8,562 nucleotides of DNA. It comes from Ruminococcaceae bacterium UBA3451 (GTDB lineage Bacteria; Bacillota; Clostridia; Oscillospirales; Acutalibacteraceae). The notes under the pieces were generated by a model, which saw only the letters and a program-made list of their open reading frames with translations, was not told the origin of the DNA and made no database searches. Location: contig DFRY01000010.1 of the NCBI GenBank assembly GCA_002378845.1, forward strand, positions 49,007 to 57,568. Direction: 5' to 3'. Shown one piece after another: positions 1-6,149 of this stretch. Positions within the stretch are counted from its first letter, which is position 1. Every line of letters starts with the position of its first letter. The position numbers were made by a program, and so were the translations under genes.

Positions 1-575
1 TTTTAGCCGGGTTTGCCACGAACGGCCCCATGCTTTTGTTTCCCATGTTCTTCCAAAATGTGCGCGGGCTGGATGTAATTACCGCCGCCCTATGGCTGAT
101 TCCGCAGGGCGCGGGCATGTTGATTACCCGGCCGCTGGTGGGGAGTCTGACCGATAAAATCGGCGCGCGTTTTGTTGTGCTGCCGTCCATTGCCATTACG
201 ATTCTGGGTACGCTTCCGTTTGCCTTTTTCAATACAAACACAAGTCAGTGGGCCATTTGGACGGTACTGCTAATCCGCGGAATGGGGGTTGGCGGCGTGA
301 CCATTCCAGTAATGAGCGATTCGTATGTTGGGCTGGCAAAAACACAAATTGCGCAGGCCAGCGTTTCCACCCGGATTATTCAAAATATCGGCGCCGCGTT
401 CGGTTCCGCAATTCTGGCGACCGCAGTCAGCAATTTTATGGCGGGAAAAGCGGAAACTGTCGCAAATGTGTGCGACTCCTTCCATGCAGGGTTTATCATA
501 AGTCTTGTATTTATGGTAGTCGGCATTGTGCCGGCACTGTTCCTGACCAATAAACTGAAAAAAGAGAAAGCGTAA
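1..575 (+). CDS. DHA2-family (EmrB/QacA-like) MFS drug exporter, C-terminal part
   Basis: This is a multi-pass inner-membrane transporter of the major facilitator superfamily. By family it probably exports drugs or other small compounds in exchange for protons. The reading frame is open from base 3 and the N-terminus lies outside the window, so only about 190 C-terminal residues are visible. They contain roughly five hydrophobic helices. The loop RPLVGSLTDKIGAR matches the cytoplasmic MFS motif between helices. The later stretch RGMGVGGVTIPV followed by a QAS...RIIQNIGAAFGSAI segment resembles the DHA2 signature GxGxGxxxPP...GxASAxxNxxRQxGGAxG. The protein ends in a short basic tail, KLKKEKA. 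The gene converges on the small - strand gene with only 7 nt between stop codons. No substrate can be deduced. The superfamily call is firm; the DHA2 subfamily is likely. Confidence 0.85.
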   Translation, partial: LAGFATNGPMLLFPMFFQNVRGLDVITAALWLIPQGAGMLITRPLVGSLTDKIGARFVVLPSIAITILGTLPFAFFNTNTSQWAIWTVLLIRGMGVGGVTIPVMSDSYVGLAKTQIAQASVSTRIIQNIGAAFGSAILATAVSNFMAGKAETVANVCDSFHAGFIISLVFMVVGIVPALFLTNKLKKEKA

Positions 576-576
576 C

Positions 577-591
577 AACCGGCTACCGGTT
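577..591. other. Perfect short palindrome between convergent genes
   Basis: AACCGG-CTA-CCGGTT is a perfect 6-bp inverted repeat with a 3-nt loop. It lies across the gap between the MFS stop codon and the stop codon of the small - strand gene, whose TAG forms the loop. Read on the - strand, a T-rich run (from the A-rich end of the MFS gene) begins about 12 nt after the stem. That is too far for a classical terminator but could help end - strand transcripts. Read on the + strand there is no T-run. The function is uncertain. Confidence 0.3.
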
Positions 592-831
592 CAGCAGATG
601 CTTTGCGAATTCATAATCCTGCGGCGCAACATAAACATAGTACTGGCAAACCACTTCGCGGTTTACAAAAGGTGCGGGGTACCGCGATTCCGTAAAGATT
701 CCTCTGGCGCGGCTGGAGTCCACCGTGCGCGTGTGAAAAGAAATTCCGTTTTCCTCTAAAATTTTCTGTACCTTGGTAAAATTCTGAAAAGAAAACCCGT
801 TAAAAACCTCTTTACGTTTCCATGGAAGCAT
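583..831 (-). CDS. Small soluble protein of unknown function, DUF2007-like
   Basis: This 82-residue protein has no signal peptide or membrane segment. The start at 831 is chosen over an in-frame ATG at 852 because AGGAAGGTG sits about 6-8 nt upstream of it, while nothing like a ribosome binding site precedes 852. With this start the gene overlaps the end of the upstream DUF975 gene by 20 nt, so translation is probably coupled. The visible pattern is a short basic N-terminus (WKRKEVF), then a segment KVQKILEENGISFHTR, then a C-terminal YYVYVAPQDYEFAKHLL. This layout (residue-poor loop, then YYxYVxxxDYExA) resembles small clostridial proteins distantly related to DUF2007, the putative signal-transducing family. 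That similarity is from memory and weak. No function can be assigned. Confidence 0.7.
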   Translation of the reverse strand: MLPWKRKEVFNGFSFQNFTKVQKILEENGISFHTRTVDSSRARGIFTESRYPAPFVNREVVCQYYVYVAPQDYEFAKHLLNR

Positions 832-1522
832 CTGGTTCACCTTCCTGTACATCAGATGTAAATTTCAAATGATTTGAATCACGCAGGAACAGATACAGCT
901 CGGCATTGGTGGCATGTTGGTAAGGAAGTATTAGAAAATACCCTACAAGGAAGCAGATCAAACCCAATAGGTACCATCCAAGGAACGACAAGTCCAGAAT
1001 AAAAATATCCCACTTTTGCCCGTCGGTCATCAACGCGCTGAGCTGCCGTGCCTCTTTTCCGTTCAGGTACGGGTTTTCGCTCAGCAGGTACGGAACAAAA
1101 CGGTATTTGTAGCCTGCCATAATACCCGGAATGATAAATAACAGCGACCACAGAAAAATAATAAGGTCGGTGACAAACTGCACGCCGACAATATGAAGGT
1201 AGCCGGAGCGGAAGCCGTGAAACAGGTTTGCAATGTTTGCTTCACCGTAATGATTCCGAATAAAATAATAGTACAGCCCAATCAGAACGACGTTGGTGAC
1301 GAAAAGCATGAAAAGTTCAAAAAAAGGGAATAGATGCCAAACCCAAGGAATCACCGGAGATGGAATTTTCAGGAAGCTGTCGCGCAGGCGTTCCAGATTC
1401 ATGGCGTAGGAAAAATTTATGCTGAACAATTCCACCAGTATGCTTACAACGAGCGCTTTCCAGTACGTTTTTCCCGGCAGTGCCGCTTTGGCATTTTCTT
1501 TTAATTCAGCCCGAGTCCACAT
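812..1522 (-). CDS. DUF975 family integral membrane protein
   Basis: The protein has 236 residues and belongs to DUF975, a family of uncharacterised membrane proteins common in Firmicutes. The N-terminus, WTRAELKENAKAAL, is the amphipathic segment typical of the family. Hydrophobic segments lie at about 22-40, 64-88, 112-133 and 177-199. The diagnostic core is at about 123-151: FLWSLLFIIPGI, then a YKY...PYLLSENP segment. It is followed by the KWDIFILDLSFLGW stretch at about 170-183 and LPYQHATNAELY near 199-210. The ATG at 1522 is preferred over one at 1540 because GGAAAGGGG ends 7 nt before it, whereas only AT-rich sequence precedes 1540. An extended -10 promoter lies about 35 nt upstream. 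It is the first gene of a two-gene - strand unit with the small protein. The family assignment is solid; the role is unknown. Confidence 0.85.
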   Translation of the reverse strand: MWTRAELKENAKAALPGKTYWKALVVSILVELFSINFSYAMNLERLRDSFLKIPSPVIPWVWHLFPFFELFMLFVTNVVLIGLYYYFIRNHYGEANIANLFHGFRSGYLHIVGVQFVTDLIIFLWSLLFIIPGIMAGYKYRFVPYLLSENPYLNGKEARQLSALMTDGQKWDIFILDLSFLGWYLLGLICFLVGYFLILPYQHATNAELYLFLRDSNHLKFTSDVQEGEPDASMET

Positions 1523-1557
1523 AAAAAAGCCCCTTTCCATCTTAGTTTATTATTTTT

Positions 1558-1566
1558 ATTATAGCA
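1558..1566 (-). promoter_or_regulatory. Extended -10 promoter for the DUF975 unit
   Basis: On the - strand the sequence reads TGCTATAAT, a perfect sigma-A extended -10 element. No good -35 is visible at 16-18 nt (TGTTTA or CTGTTT), which fits an extended -10 promoter. Transcription would begin near 1551 and give a leader of about 28 nt before the ATG at 1522, with the ribosome binding site included. Confidence 0.65.
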
Positions 1567-1582
1567 TTATTTGGAGAAATAA
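1567..1582. promoter_or_regulatory. Inverted repeat in promoter spacer, possible operator
   Basis: TTATTT-GGAG-AAATAA is a perfect 6-4-6 inverted repeat. It lies directly upstream of the extended -10 element of the DUF975 promoter, in the place of the -10/-35 spacer. A second AT-rich repeat, GTAAA-AAAA-TTTAC, lies at 1592-1605, just beyond the -35 position. A regulator bound to either would affect the promoter. AT-rich DNA produces such repeats by chance, so the confidence is low. Confidence 0.25.
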
Positions 1583-1605
1583 ACAGAACGGGTAAAAAAA
1601 TTTAC

Positions 1606-1639
1606 AAATAGAAAAAAGCCGCGCGAAAGCGCGGCTTTT
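1606..1639 (-). terminator. Intrinsic terminator of the flavin-reductase-like gene
   Basis: A perfect 11-bp stem (AAAAGCCGCGC at 1614-1624 with GCGCGGCTTTT at 1629-1639) closes on a 4-nt loop. On the - strand the stem ends in TTTTTT, then C, then TATTT, the classical T-run. It starts 9 nt after the stop codon of the gene ending at 1648. On the + strand a T-rich stretch also follows, but no + strand gene ends here. Confidence 0.88.
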
Positions 1640-1647
1640 GCTGTTTT

Positions 1648-2157
1648 TTATTCTTTTTCCTTCACCAGTACTTTTTCAATGCTGCCGACAAATATTTTAT
1701 GGTAATCTTTCTGGGGGTAACATTCCGTAAGAACCGTTCCGTCCAGAAAACCGGAAGGGTCAAGCGGCTGACCGTACAGCTTGCGGCAGAAAAAGACCAT
1801 GGCCGCTTCTTCGAAATACGGGGCAATTTCATTGTAAACCGGGGTTAGCCCCGCTTCTTTTATTTTGTCGCCGTCGCGGCCCGAATGGCTCCCGCAGTAA
1901 CTGAGCGCTTTGCGTTGGCTTTCGTCAAAAAAACAAAGGGAGTAAAACTGCTCTTTTTCAATAAATTTTAAGGTGTAACGCTGAGGACGTACAAAAATAA
2001 AGGAAACGTATTTCCTCCAAAGCTCGCCCAGGCCGCCCCAGCTTGCGGTCATGGTGTTACACTTTTCCACGCTGCCCGCGGTAATCAGCATCCATTCCTT
2101 ATCAATTTTAGTAAAGGGATTGAAGCTGAGCTTTGTAATATCTGTTTCGTGGAACAT
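1648..2157 (-). CDS. Flavin reductase-like protein (FMN-binding split barrel)
   Basis: The predicted protein has 169 residues and is soluble. It resembles the flavin reductase-like domain family, whose members bind FMN in a split beta-barrel and usually use NAD(P)H to reduce flavin or a small substrate. Visible family features are WMLITAG (22-28), the NTMTASWGGLG loop (34-44), FVRPQRYT (55-62) and SGRDGDK (92-98) followed by GLTP, in the usual order. The ATG at 2157 is chosen because GGAGG lies 7-8 nt upstream. The same frame stays open to an ATG at 2313, but that would run through the promoter and has no ribosome binding site. The gene is single, with its own promoter and terminator, and is divergent from argG. 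Nothing ties it to arginine synthesis. Its exact substrate cannot be read from the sequence. Confidence 0.85.
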   Translation of the reverse strand: MFHETDITKLSFNPFTKIDKEWMLITAGSVEKCNTMTASWGGLGELWRKYVSFIFVRPQRYTLKFIEKEQFYSLCFFDESQRKALSYCGSHSGRDGDKIKEAGLTPVYNEIAPYFEEAAMVFFCRKLYGQPLDPSGFLDGTVLTECYPQKDYHKIFVGSIEKVLVKEKE

Positions 2158-2203
2158 TATCCAGCCTCCGTTCGTGATTCTTTCGTTCTGTAATAATATG
2201 TTT

Positions 2204-2232
2204 ATTTTACCACTTTTGGATATATCACACAA
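2204..2232 (-). promoter_or_regulatory. Promoter of the flavin-reductase-like gene
   Basis: On the - strand TTGTGT (2227-2232) and TAAAAT (2204-2209) are separated by 17 nt. TGG precedes the -10, making it an extended -10 type. The start point would be near 2197, giving a leader of about 40 nt before the ATG at 2157. The -35 is a partial match only. Confidence 0.5.
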
Positions 2233-2275
2233 TGCGCGCAATTTGCAGCCAAACAATTTTATATAATTGAGATAT

Positions 2276-2293
2276 AGTGAATATTTATGCATT
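2276..2293. promoter_or_regulatory. ARG box, putative ArgR/AhrC operator
   Basis: The core TGAATATTTATGCA (2278-2291) fits the known ARG-box pattern TGAAT-N4-ATKCA, where K is G or T in the Bacillus version. It ends 6 bp upstream of the argG -35 hexamer, in the spacer shared with the divergent flavin-reductase-like gene. ArgR/AhrC is the arginine-responsive repressor of such operons. The half-site TTTNTGCAT recurs exactly 21 bp downstream (2305-2313, in the promoter spacer). This is the usual centre distance of paired ARG boxes, but the other half of that second box is not conserved. The match was found by eye; no regulator gene is in the window. Confidence 0.55.
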
Positions 2294-2299
2294 TTACCC

Positions 2300-2327
2300 T
2301 TGATTTTCTGCATAAACGGTGTATAAT
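2300..2327 (+). promoter_or_regulatory. Promoter of the arg operon
   Basis: TTGATT (2300-2305) and a perfect TATAAT (2322-2327) are spaced by 16 nt. Transcription would begin near 2334, leaving a short leader of about 28 nt before argG. That is too short for a T-box or attenuator, so control is expected at initiation. A repeated ARG half-site lies in the spacer. Confidence 0.7.
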
Positions 2328-2361
2328 TAAAACAACAGAGAAAGAAACGGGGGGCTTAACA

Positions 2362-3588
2362 ATGGCTACAGAAACTAAAATCAAAAAAGTCGTTCTTGCT
2401 TATTCAGGCGGATTGGATACATCGATTATTATTCCGTGGTTAAAGGAAAACTACAATAACTGCGAGGTAATCGCCGTTGCGGCAGACGTGGGGCAGGGCT
2501 CCGAACTGACCGGACTGGAAGAAAAGGCAAAAAAGACCGGAGCGTCAAAGCTTTATATTGCCGACCTGAAGAAGGCGTTTGCGGAAGATTACATTTGGCC
2601 GACCCTGAAAGCAGGCGCCGTATACGAAAATAAATATCTTCTGGGAACTTCGTTTGCCCGGCCGCTCATTGCAAAACGTTTGGTCGAAATTGCGCAGGCC
2701 GAGGGCGCGGACGCAATCTGCCACGGCTGCACCGGCAAGGGGAACGATCAGGTGCGTTTTGAACTGGCCATTAAAGCCTTTGCACCTACTATGAAGATCA
2801 TCGCACCGTGGAGGGAGTGGAGCATCAAATCCCGCGACGAAGAAATCGACTACGCGGAAGCCCACAATATCCCGCTGAATATTACAAGGGAAACCAACTA
2901 TTCCAAAGATAAAAACCTGTGGCACCTTTCCCACGAGGGAATGGATTTGGAAGACCCGGCAAACGAGCCGACTTATAACAAACCGGGCTTTTTGGAGCTG
3001 GGCGTTTCCCCGGAACAGGCTCCCGACAAACCGACCTATATTACCCTGAAATTCGAAAAGGGCGTTCCTGTTTCGCTGGACAGCCAGAAGCTTTGCGCGG
3101 TCGATATGATTGCCAAACTGAACGAGCTGGGCGGCGCAAACGGCATTGGCATTGCGGATATTGTACAAAACCGTCTTGTGGGTATGAAGTCCCGCGGTGT
3201 TTACGAAACCCCCGGCGGCGAAATCCTTTATCATGCGCACAACAAGCTGGAAGAGCTCTGCCTTGACCGGGATACCTACCATTACAAGCAAAGCGTAGGG
3301 ATTAAGTTTGCCGAGCTGGTGTATTTCGGCCAGTGGTTCACTCCGCTGCGCGAAGCGCTTACCGCGTTTGTGGAAAGCACCCAGCAGACTGTAACCGGCG
3401 AAGTAAAGCTGAAGCTGTACAAGGGCAACATTATCGACGCGGGCGTTACTTCCCCGTATTCCCTGTACGACGAGGATATTGCGACCTTCAGCGAGGACGA
3501 AGTCTATAATCAGGCGGATTCCGCCGGATTCATTAACCTGTTCGGTCTGCCGATTCAGGTACAGGCAATGAAAAAACTGAAAAAATAA
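2362..3588 (+). CDS. argG: Argininosuccinate synthase
   Basis: The enzyme (EC 6.3.4.5) joins citrulline and aspartate with ATP to give argininosuccinate, AMP and pyrophosphate, the penultimate step of arginine synthesis in the cytoplasm. It has 408 residues, the normal length. The ATP-pyrophosphatase loop SGGLDTS lies at 15-21, and the second conserved block, GCTGKGNDQVRFE, at 122-134. The start at 2362 is preferred because GGGGGG lies 7 nt before it and the family N-terminus is KKVVLAYSGGLD. An in-frame ATG at 2287 would fall inside the ARG box and upstream of the promoter. It is the first gene of the arginine operon and is followed by argH after 65 nt. The sequence is intact with no missing key residue. 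Confidence 0.97.
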   Translation: MATETKIKKVVLAYSGGLDTSIIIPWLKENYNNCEVIAVAADVGQGSELTGLEEKAKKTGASKLYIADLKKAFAEDYIWPTLKAGAVYENKYLLGTSFARPLIAKRLVEIAQAEGADAICHGCTGKGNDQVRFELAIKAFAPTMKIIAPWREWSIKSRDEEIDYAEAHNIPLNITRETNYSKDKNLWHLSHEGMDLEDPANEPTYNKPGFLELGVSPEQAPDKPTYITLKFEKGVPVSLDSQKLCAVDMIAKLNELGGANGIGIADIVQNRLVGMKSRGVYETPGGEILYHAHNKLEELCLDRDTYHYKQSVGIKFAELVYFGQWFTPLREALTAFVESTQQTVTGEVKLKLYKGNIIDAGVTSPYSLYDEDIATFSEDEVYNQADSAGFINLFGLPIQVQAMKKLKK

Positions 3589-3604
3589 TTCCGAAAGCCG
3601 GATT

Positions 3605-3626
3605 GGGGCGGGCGAAAGCCTGCCCC
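3605..3626 (+). other. Intercistronic GC-rich hairpin with GAAA loop
   Basis: GGGGCGGGC (3605-3613) pairs with GCCTGCCCC (3618-3626), giving nine pairs including one G-U, closed by a GAAA tetraloop. It lies in the 65-nt gap between argG and argH, ending 13 nt before the argH ribosome binding site. The following sequence, TGATTTCAAT, is not a proper T-run, so full termination is unlikely. Protection of the argG transcript end, or partial attenuation, is more plausible. This is inference. Confidence 0.5.
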
Positions 3627-3653
3627 TGATTTCAATAATGGAGAGTGTGTAGC

Positions 3654-5033
3654 TTGAAGCTTTGGGCAGGCAGATTCCATAAGGAACTCGATCAGAAAAC
3701 CAATGATTTTAATTCGTCTATTTCTTTCGACAGCCGTATGGCCAAGGAAGATATTGAGGGCAGCATTGCCCACGCGACCATGCTCGGCGCATGCGGCGTG
3801 ATTGACCAGGCGGAAGCGGAAAAAATTTGCGCGGAGCTGCAGACCATTTTAGCCGAACTGGAAAGCGGTGCGCTGAGCATTGACCCCACTGCGGAGGATA
3901 TTCACACATTTGTGGAAGGTGAGCTGACGGCGCGGCTGGGTGCGGCGGGCAAACGGCTCCATACCGCGCGCAGCCGGAACGACCAGGTCGCAGTGGATGT
4001 AAAGCTGTATTTAAAGAAGCAGTGTGACGCGCTGTACGACCAAGTGAAAGATCTGATTGTCGTGCTGTGTAACAAAGCTCTTTTATACAAGGATGCCGTC
4101 ATGCCGGGTTACACGCACATGCAGCGCGCACAGCCCGTCACGTTCGGGCATCACCTTTTGGCATACGCCGAAATGTTCCAGCGTGACCTTTCCCGCCTTG
4201 CGGACACGAAAAAGCGCATGGATGAATGCCCGCTCGGCTCGGGCGCTCTGGCCGGAACGACCTATCCGCTCGACCGTGACCTGACGGCGTCGCTGCTCGG
4301 GTTTGCCGGCCCCACAAACAACAGCTTGGACGGCGTTTCCGACCGCGACTTCTGCATGGAGCTTGCCGCTGACATTGCAATTGCCATGGTGCACCTTTCC
4401 CGCTTTTCGGAAGAAATTATTCTGTGGTGCTCGTGGGAATTCAAATTCATTGAGCTGGACGACGCGTTTTCCACCGGCTCCAGCATTATGCCGCAGAAAA
4501 AGAACCCGGATATTGCGGAGCTGGTTCGCGGCAAAAGCGGCCGCACAATCGGCGACCTGACCACGCTTCTCACCATGATGAAGGGACTTCCTCTTGCTTA
4601 TAAGAAGGATATGCAGGAAGATAAAGAAGCGATTTTCGACGCGGTGGATACGCTTCGCATGTGCCTGACCGCGTTCATTCCCATGATCGACACCATGAAG
4701 GTATTGCCGCAGAATATGCGCAAAGCAGCGGCAAAAGGTTTTATCAATGCCACGGACTGCGCCGATTATCTGGTCGGCAAGGGTCTGCCCTTCCGTGACG
4801 CGTATAAAATCACCGGGGAACTGGTGGCGGAATGCATTGAAAGCGGCTTAACGCTGGAAACACTTCCTATAGAAAAGTACAAAGAATACAACGAGAATTT
4901 TGACACGGATATTTACGGCGCGATTTCCCTTGAAACCTGCGTCAACGGCAGAAAGGTAACCGGCGGCCCCGCCCCGCAGAATGTTGCGGCACAGGCTGAG
5001 CGGGTTCTGAAAAAACTGGGGGCGAAGGAATGA
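3654..5033 (+). CDS. argH: Argininosuccinate lyase
   Basis: The lyase (EC 4.3.2.1) cleaves argininosuccinate to arginine and fumarate, the last step of the pathway; it belongs to the fumarase/aspartase superfamily and acts as a tetramer. I place the start at the TTG at 3654, giving 459 residues beginning KLWAGRF, the usual family N-terminus and length. GGAGA lies about 10 nt upstream. A GTG at 3645 is in frame but only 1 nt from that site. With this numbering SRNDQ is at 107-111, THMQRAQP at 154-161 (containing the conserved His) and the mobile catalytic-serine loop GSSIMPQKKNP at 275-285. The stop codon overlaps the argC start (ATGA), so the two are translationally coupled. No defects are seen. 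Confidence 0.96.
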   Translation: MKLWAGRFHKELDQKTNDFNSSISFDSRMAKEDIEGSIAHATMLGACGVIDQAEAEKICAELQTILAELESGALSIDPTAEDIHTFVEGELTARLGAAGKRLHTARSRNDQVAVDVKLYLKKQCDALYDQVKDLIVVLCNKALLYKDAVMPGYTHMQRAQPVTFGHHLLAYAEMFQRDLSRLADTKKRMDECPLGSGALAGTTYPLDRDLTASLLGFAGPTNNSLDGVSDRDFCMELAADIAIAMVHLSRFSEEIILWCSWEFKFIELDDAFSTGSSIMPQKKNPDIAELVRGKSGRTIGDLTTLLTMMKGLPLAYKKDMQEDKEAIFDAVDTLRMCLTAFIPMIDTMKVLPQNMRKAAAKGFINATDCADYLVGKGLPFRDAYKITGELVAECIESGLTLETLPIEKYKEYNENFDTDIYGAISLETCVNGRKVTGGPAPQNVAAQAERVLKKLGAKE

Positions 5034-6064
5034 TTCAGGCAGGTGTGGTAGGCGCAACGGGATATGCCGGTGCGGAGCTGGTGCGGCTTTTAAGCGGCCA
5101 CCCGCAGGCGGAGCTGGCAGCCATCAGTTCGGTCAGCTTTGAAGGGAAGTCCCTTTCCGAGGTGTACTCCGCATATTACCACCTTTGCGACATGGCCTGT
5201 GGCACGCAGAGCGAAGTCGTGGAAAAGTCCGATGTTATTTTTGCCGCTCTGCCGCACGGCCTTTCACAGGATTTAGCGGCGGAGTGTTATGAAAAAGGCA
5301 AAGTGTTTATTGACCTGGGCGCGGATTTCCGTTTGGAAAACGAGGAAGATTATAAGGAATGGTACGGCGGTAGTTTCTTGTACCCGGAACTTCACGAAAT
5401 TTCGGTCTACGCCCTGCCGGAGCTGTTCCGCGAAAATATCCGCGGAAAAAAGATCATCGCTAATCCGGGCTGCTATACCACAGCGGTACCGCTGGCACTT
5501 GCCCCGGCTTTACAGAACGGGTTAATTGAAAAAGACGGCATTGTTGCCGACTGCAAAAGCGGCGTGACGGGCGCGGGCCGAAAGCCTACCCAGAATACGC
5601 ATTACCCCGAACTGAACGAGGGCATGAGCGCTTACAAGGTGGCAAGTCACCGCCATACGCCGGAAATTGAGCAGAGCCTTTCCCATGTGGCGGGTTCTAA
5701 CGTGAAGGTCACCTTTACCCCGCACCTTCTTCCGGTAAACCGAGGGATTCTCGCTACGTGCTACGCCAAACTGAAGTCCGGCGTTACGGTGGAGCAGCTT
5801 TACGCGGCTTATCAAAACCAGTACCAAAACGAATATTTTATCCGGCTCCTCCCCAAAGGAGTTGAGGCCGATATTAAAAATGTGCGCTATTCCAATTTCT
5901 GCGATATCTCGCTCCATGCGGACTCCCGCACGAATACATTAATTGCAATTTCTGCCATTGACAATATGGTGAAAGGTGCCGCCGGGCAGGCGATTCAGAA
6001 CATGAACCTTGCGTTCGGTCTGGACGAAACCGCCGGATTAAGGCAGTTTCCGCCGGCGTTCTAA
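5030..6064 (+). CDS. argC: N-acetyl-gamma-glutamyl-phosphate reductase
   Basis: The enzyme (EC 1.2.1.38) uses NADPH to reduce N-acetylglutamyl phosphate, made by ArgB, to N-acetylglutamate semialdehyde, the substrate of ArgD. It has 344 residues, as expected. The N-terminal Rossmann motif is GATGYAGAEL (8-17). The catalytic cysteine is Cys148 within IANPGCYTTA, followed by SGVTGAGRKP (177-186) and the HRHTPEI segment (207-213), which carries the conserved active-site histidine. The ATG at 5030 overlaps the argH stop by 4 nt. GGGGG lies 7 nt upstream, the same arrangement as at argG. The residue after Cys-Tyr is Thr rather than the more common Pro, a minor variation. The gene is intact. Confidence 0.97.
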   Translation: MIQAGVVGATGYAGAELVRLLSGHPQAELAAISSVSFEGKSLSEVYSAYYHLCDMACGTQSEVVEKSDVIFAALPHGLSQDLAAECYEKGKVFIDLGADFRLENEEDYKEWYGGSFLYPELHEISVYALPELFRENIRGKKIIANPGCYTTAVPLALAPALQNGLIEKDGIVADCKSGVTGAGRKPTQNTHYPELNEGMSAYKVASHRHTPEIEQSLSHVAGSNVKVTFTPHLLPVNRGILATCYAKLKSGVTVEQLYAAYQNQYQNEYFIRLLPKGVEADIKNVRYSNFCDISLHADSRTNTLIAISAIDNMVKGAAGQAIQNMNLAFGLDETAGLRQFPPAF

Positions 6065-6149
6065 AAATGGATGAAACATAACCCGGTGAACAAACAGAGA
6101 CTGAAATCGAAAAAAGAACCGGGGACTACGGAAAGAGGGAGCGATACGC

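Noticed and set aside
2262..2267. A second perfect TATAAT upstream of the ARG box
   Set aside because: No acceptable -35 is found at 16-18 nt (the nearest TTGCAG is 13 nt away) and it has no TG extension; it is probably chance in AT-rich DNA, though a weak promoter is possible.
2158..2313. N-terminal extension of the flavin-reductase-like protein to 2313
   Set aside because: It covers the gene's own promoter and lacks a ribosome binding site, while GGAGG precedes the ATG at 2157.
2287..2361. N-terminal extension of argG from an ATG at 2287
   Set aside because: It would begin within the ARG box and upstream of the predicted transcription start, and the extension does not resemble the family.
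2328..2361. A riboswitch or T-box leader before argG
   Set aside because: The predicted leader is only about 28 nt with no stem or T-box signature.
2545..3291. A long open frame of 248 codons on the - strand inside argG, and similar ones inside argB (7568-8215) and argC (5522-5917)
   Set aside because: They lie antisense to intact, well-recognised genes, have no family resemblance, and are expected from codon bias.
6065..6149. An internal terminator or promoter between argC and argJ
   Set aside because: Only a 6-bp pairing with a 30-nt loop and no T-run is present, and no -35/-10 pair was seen.
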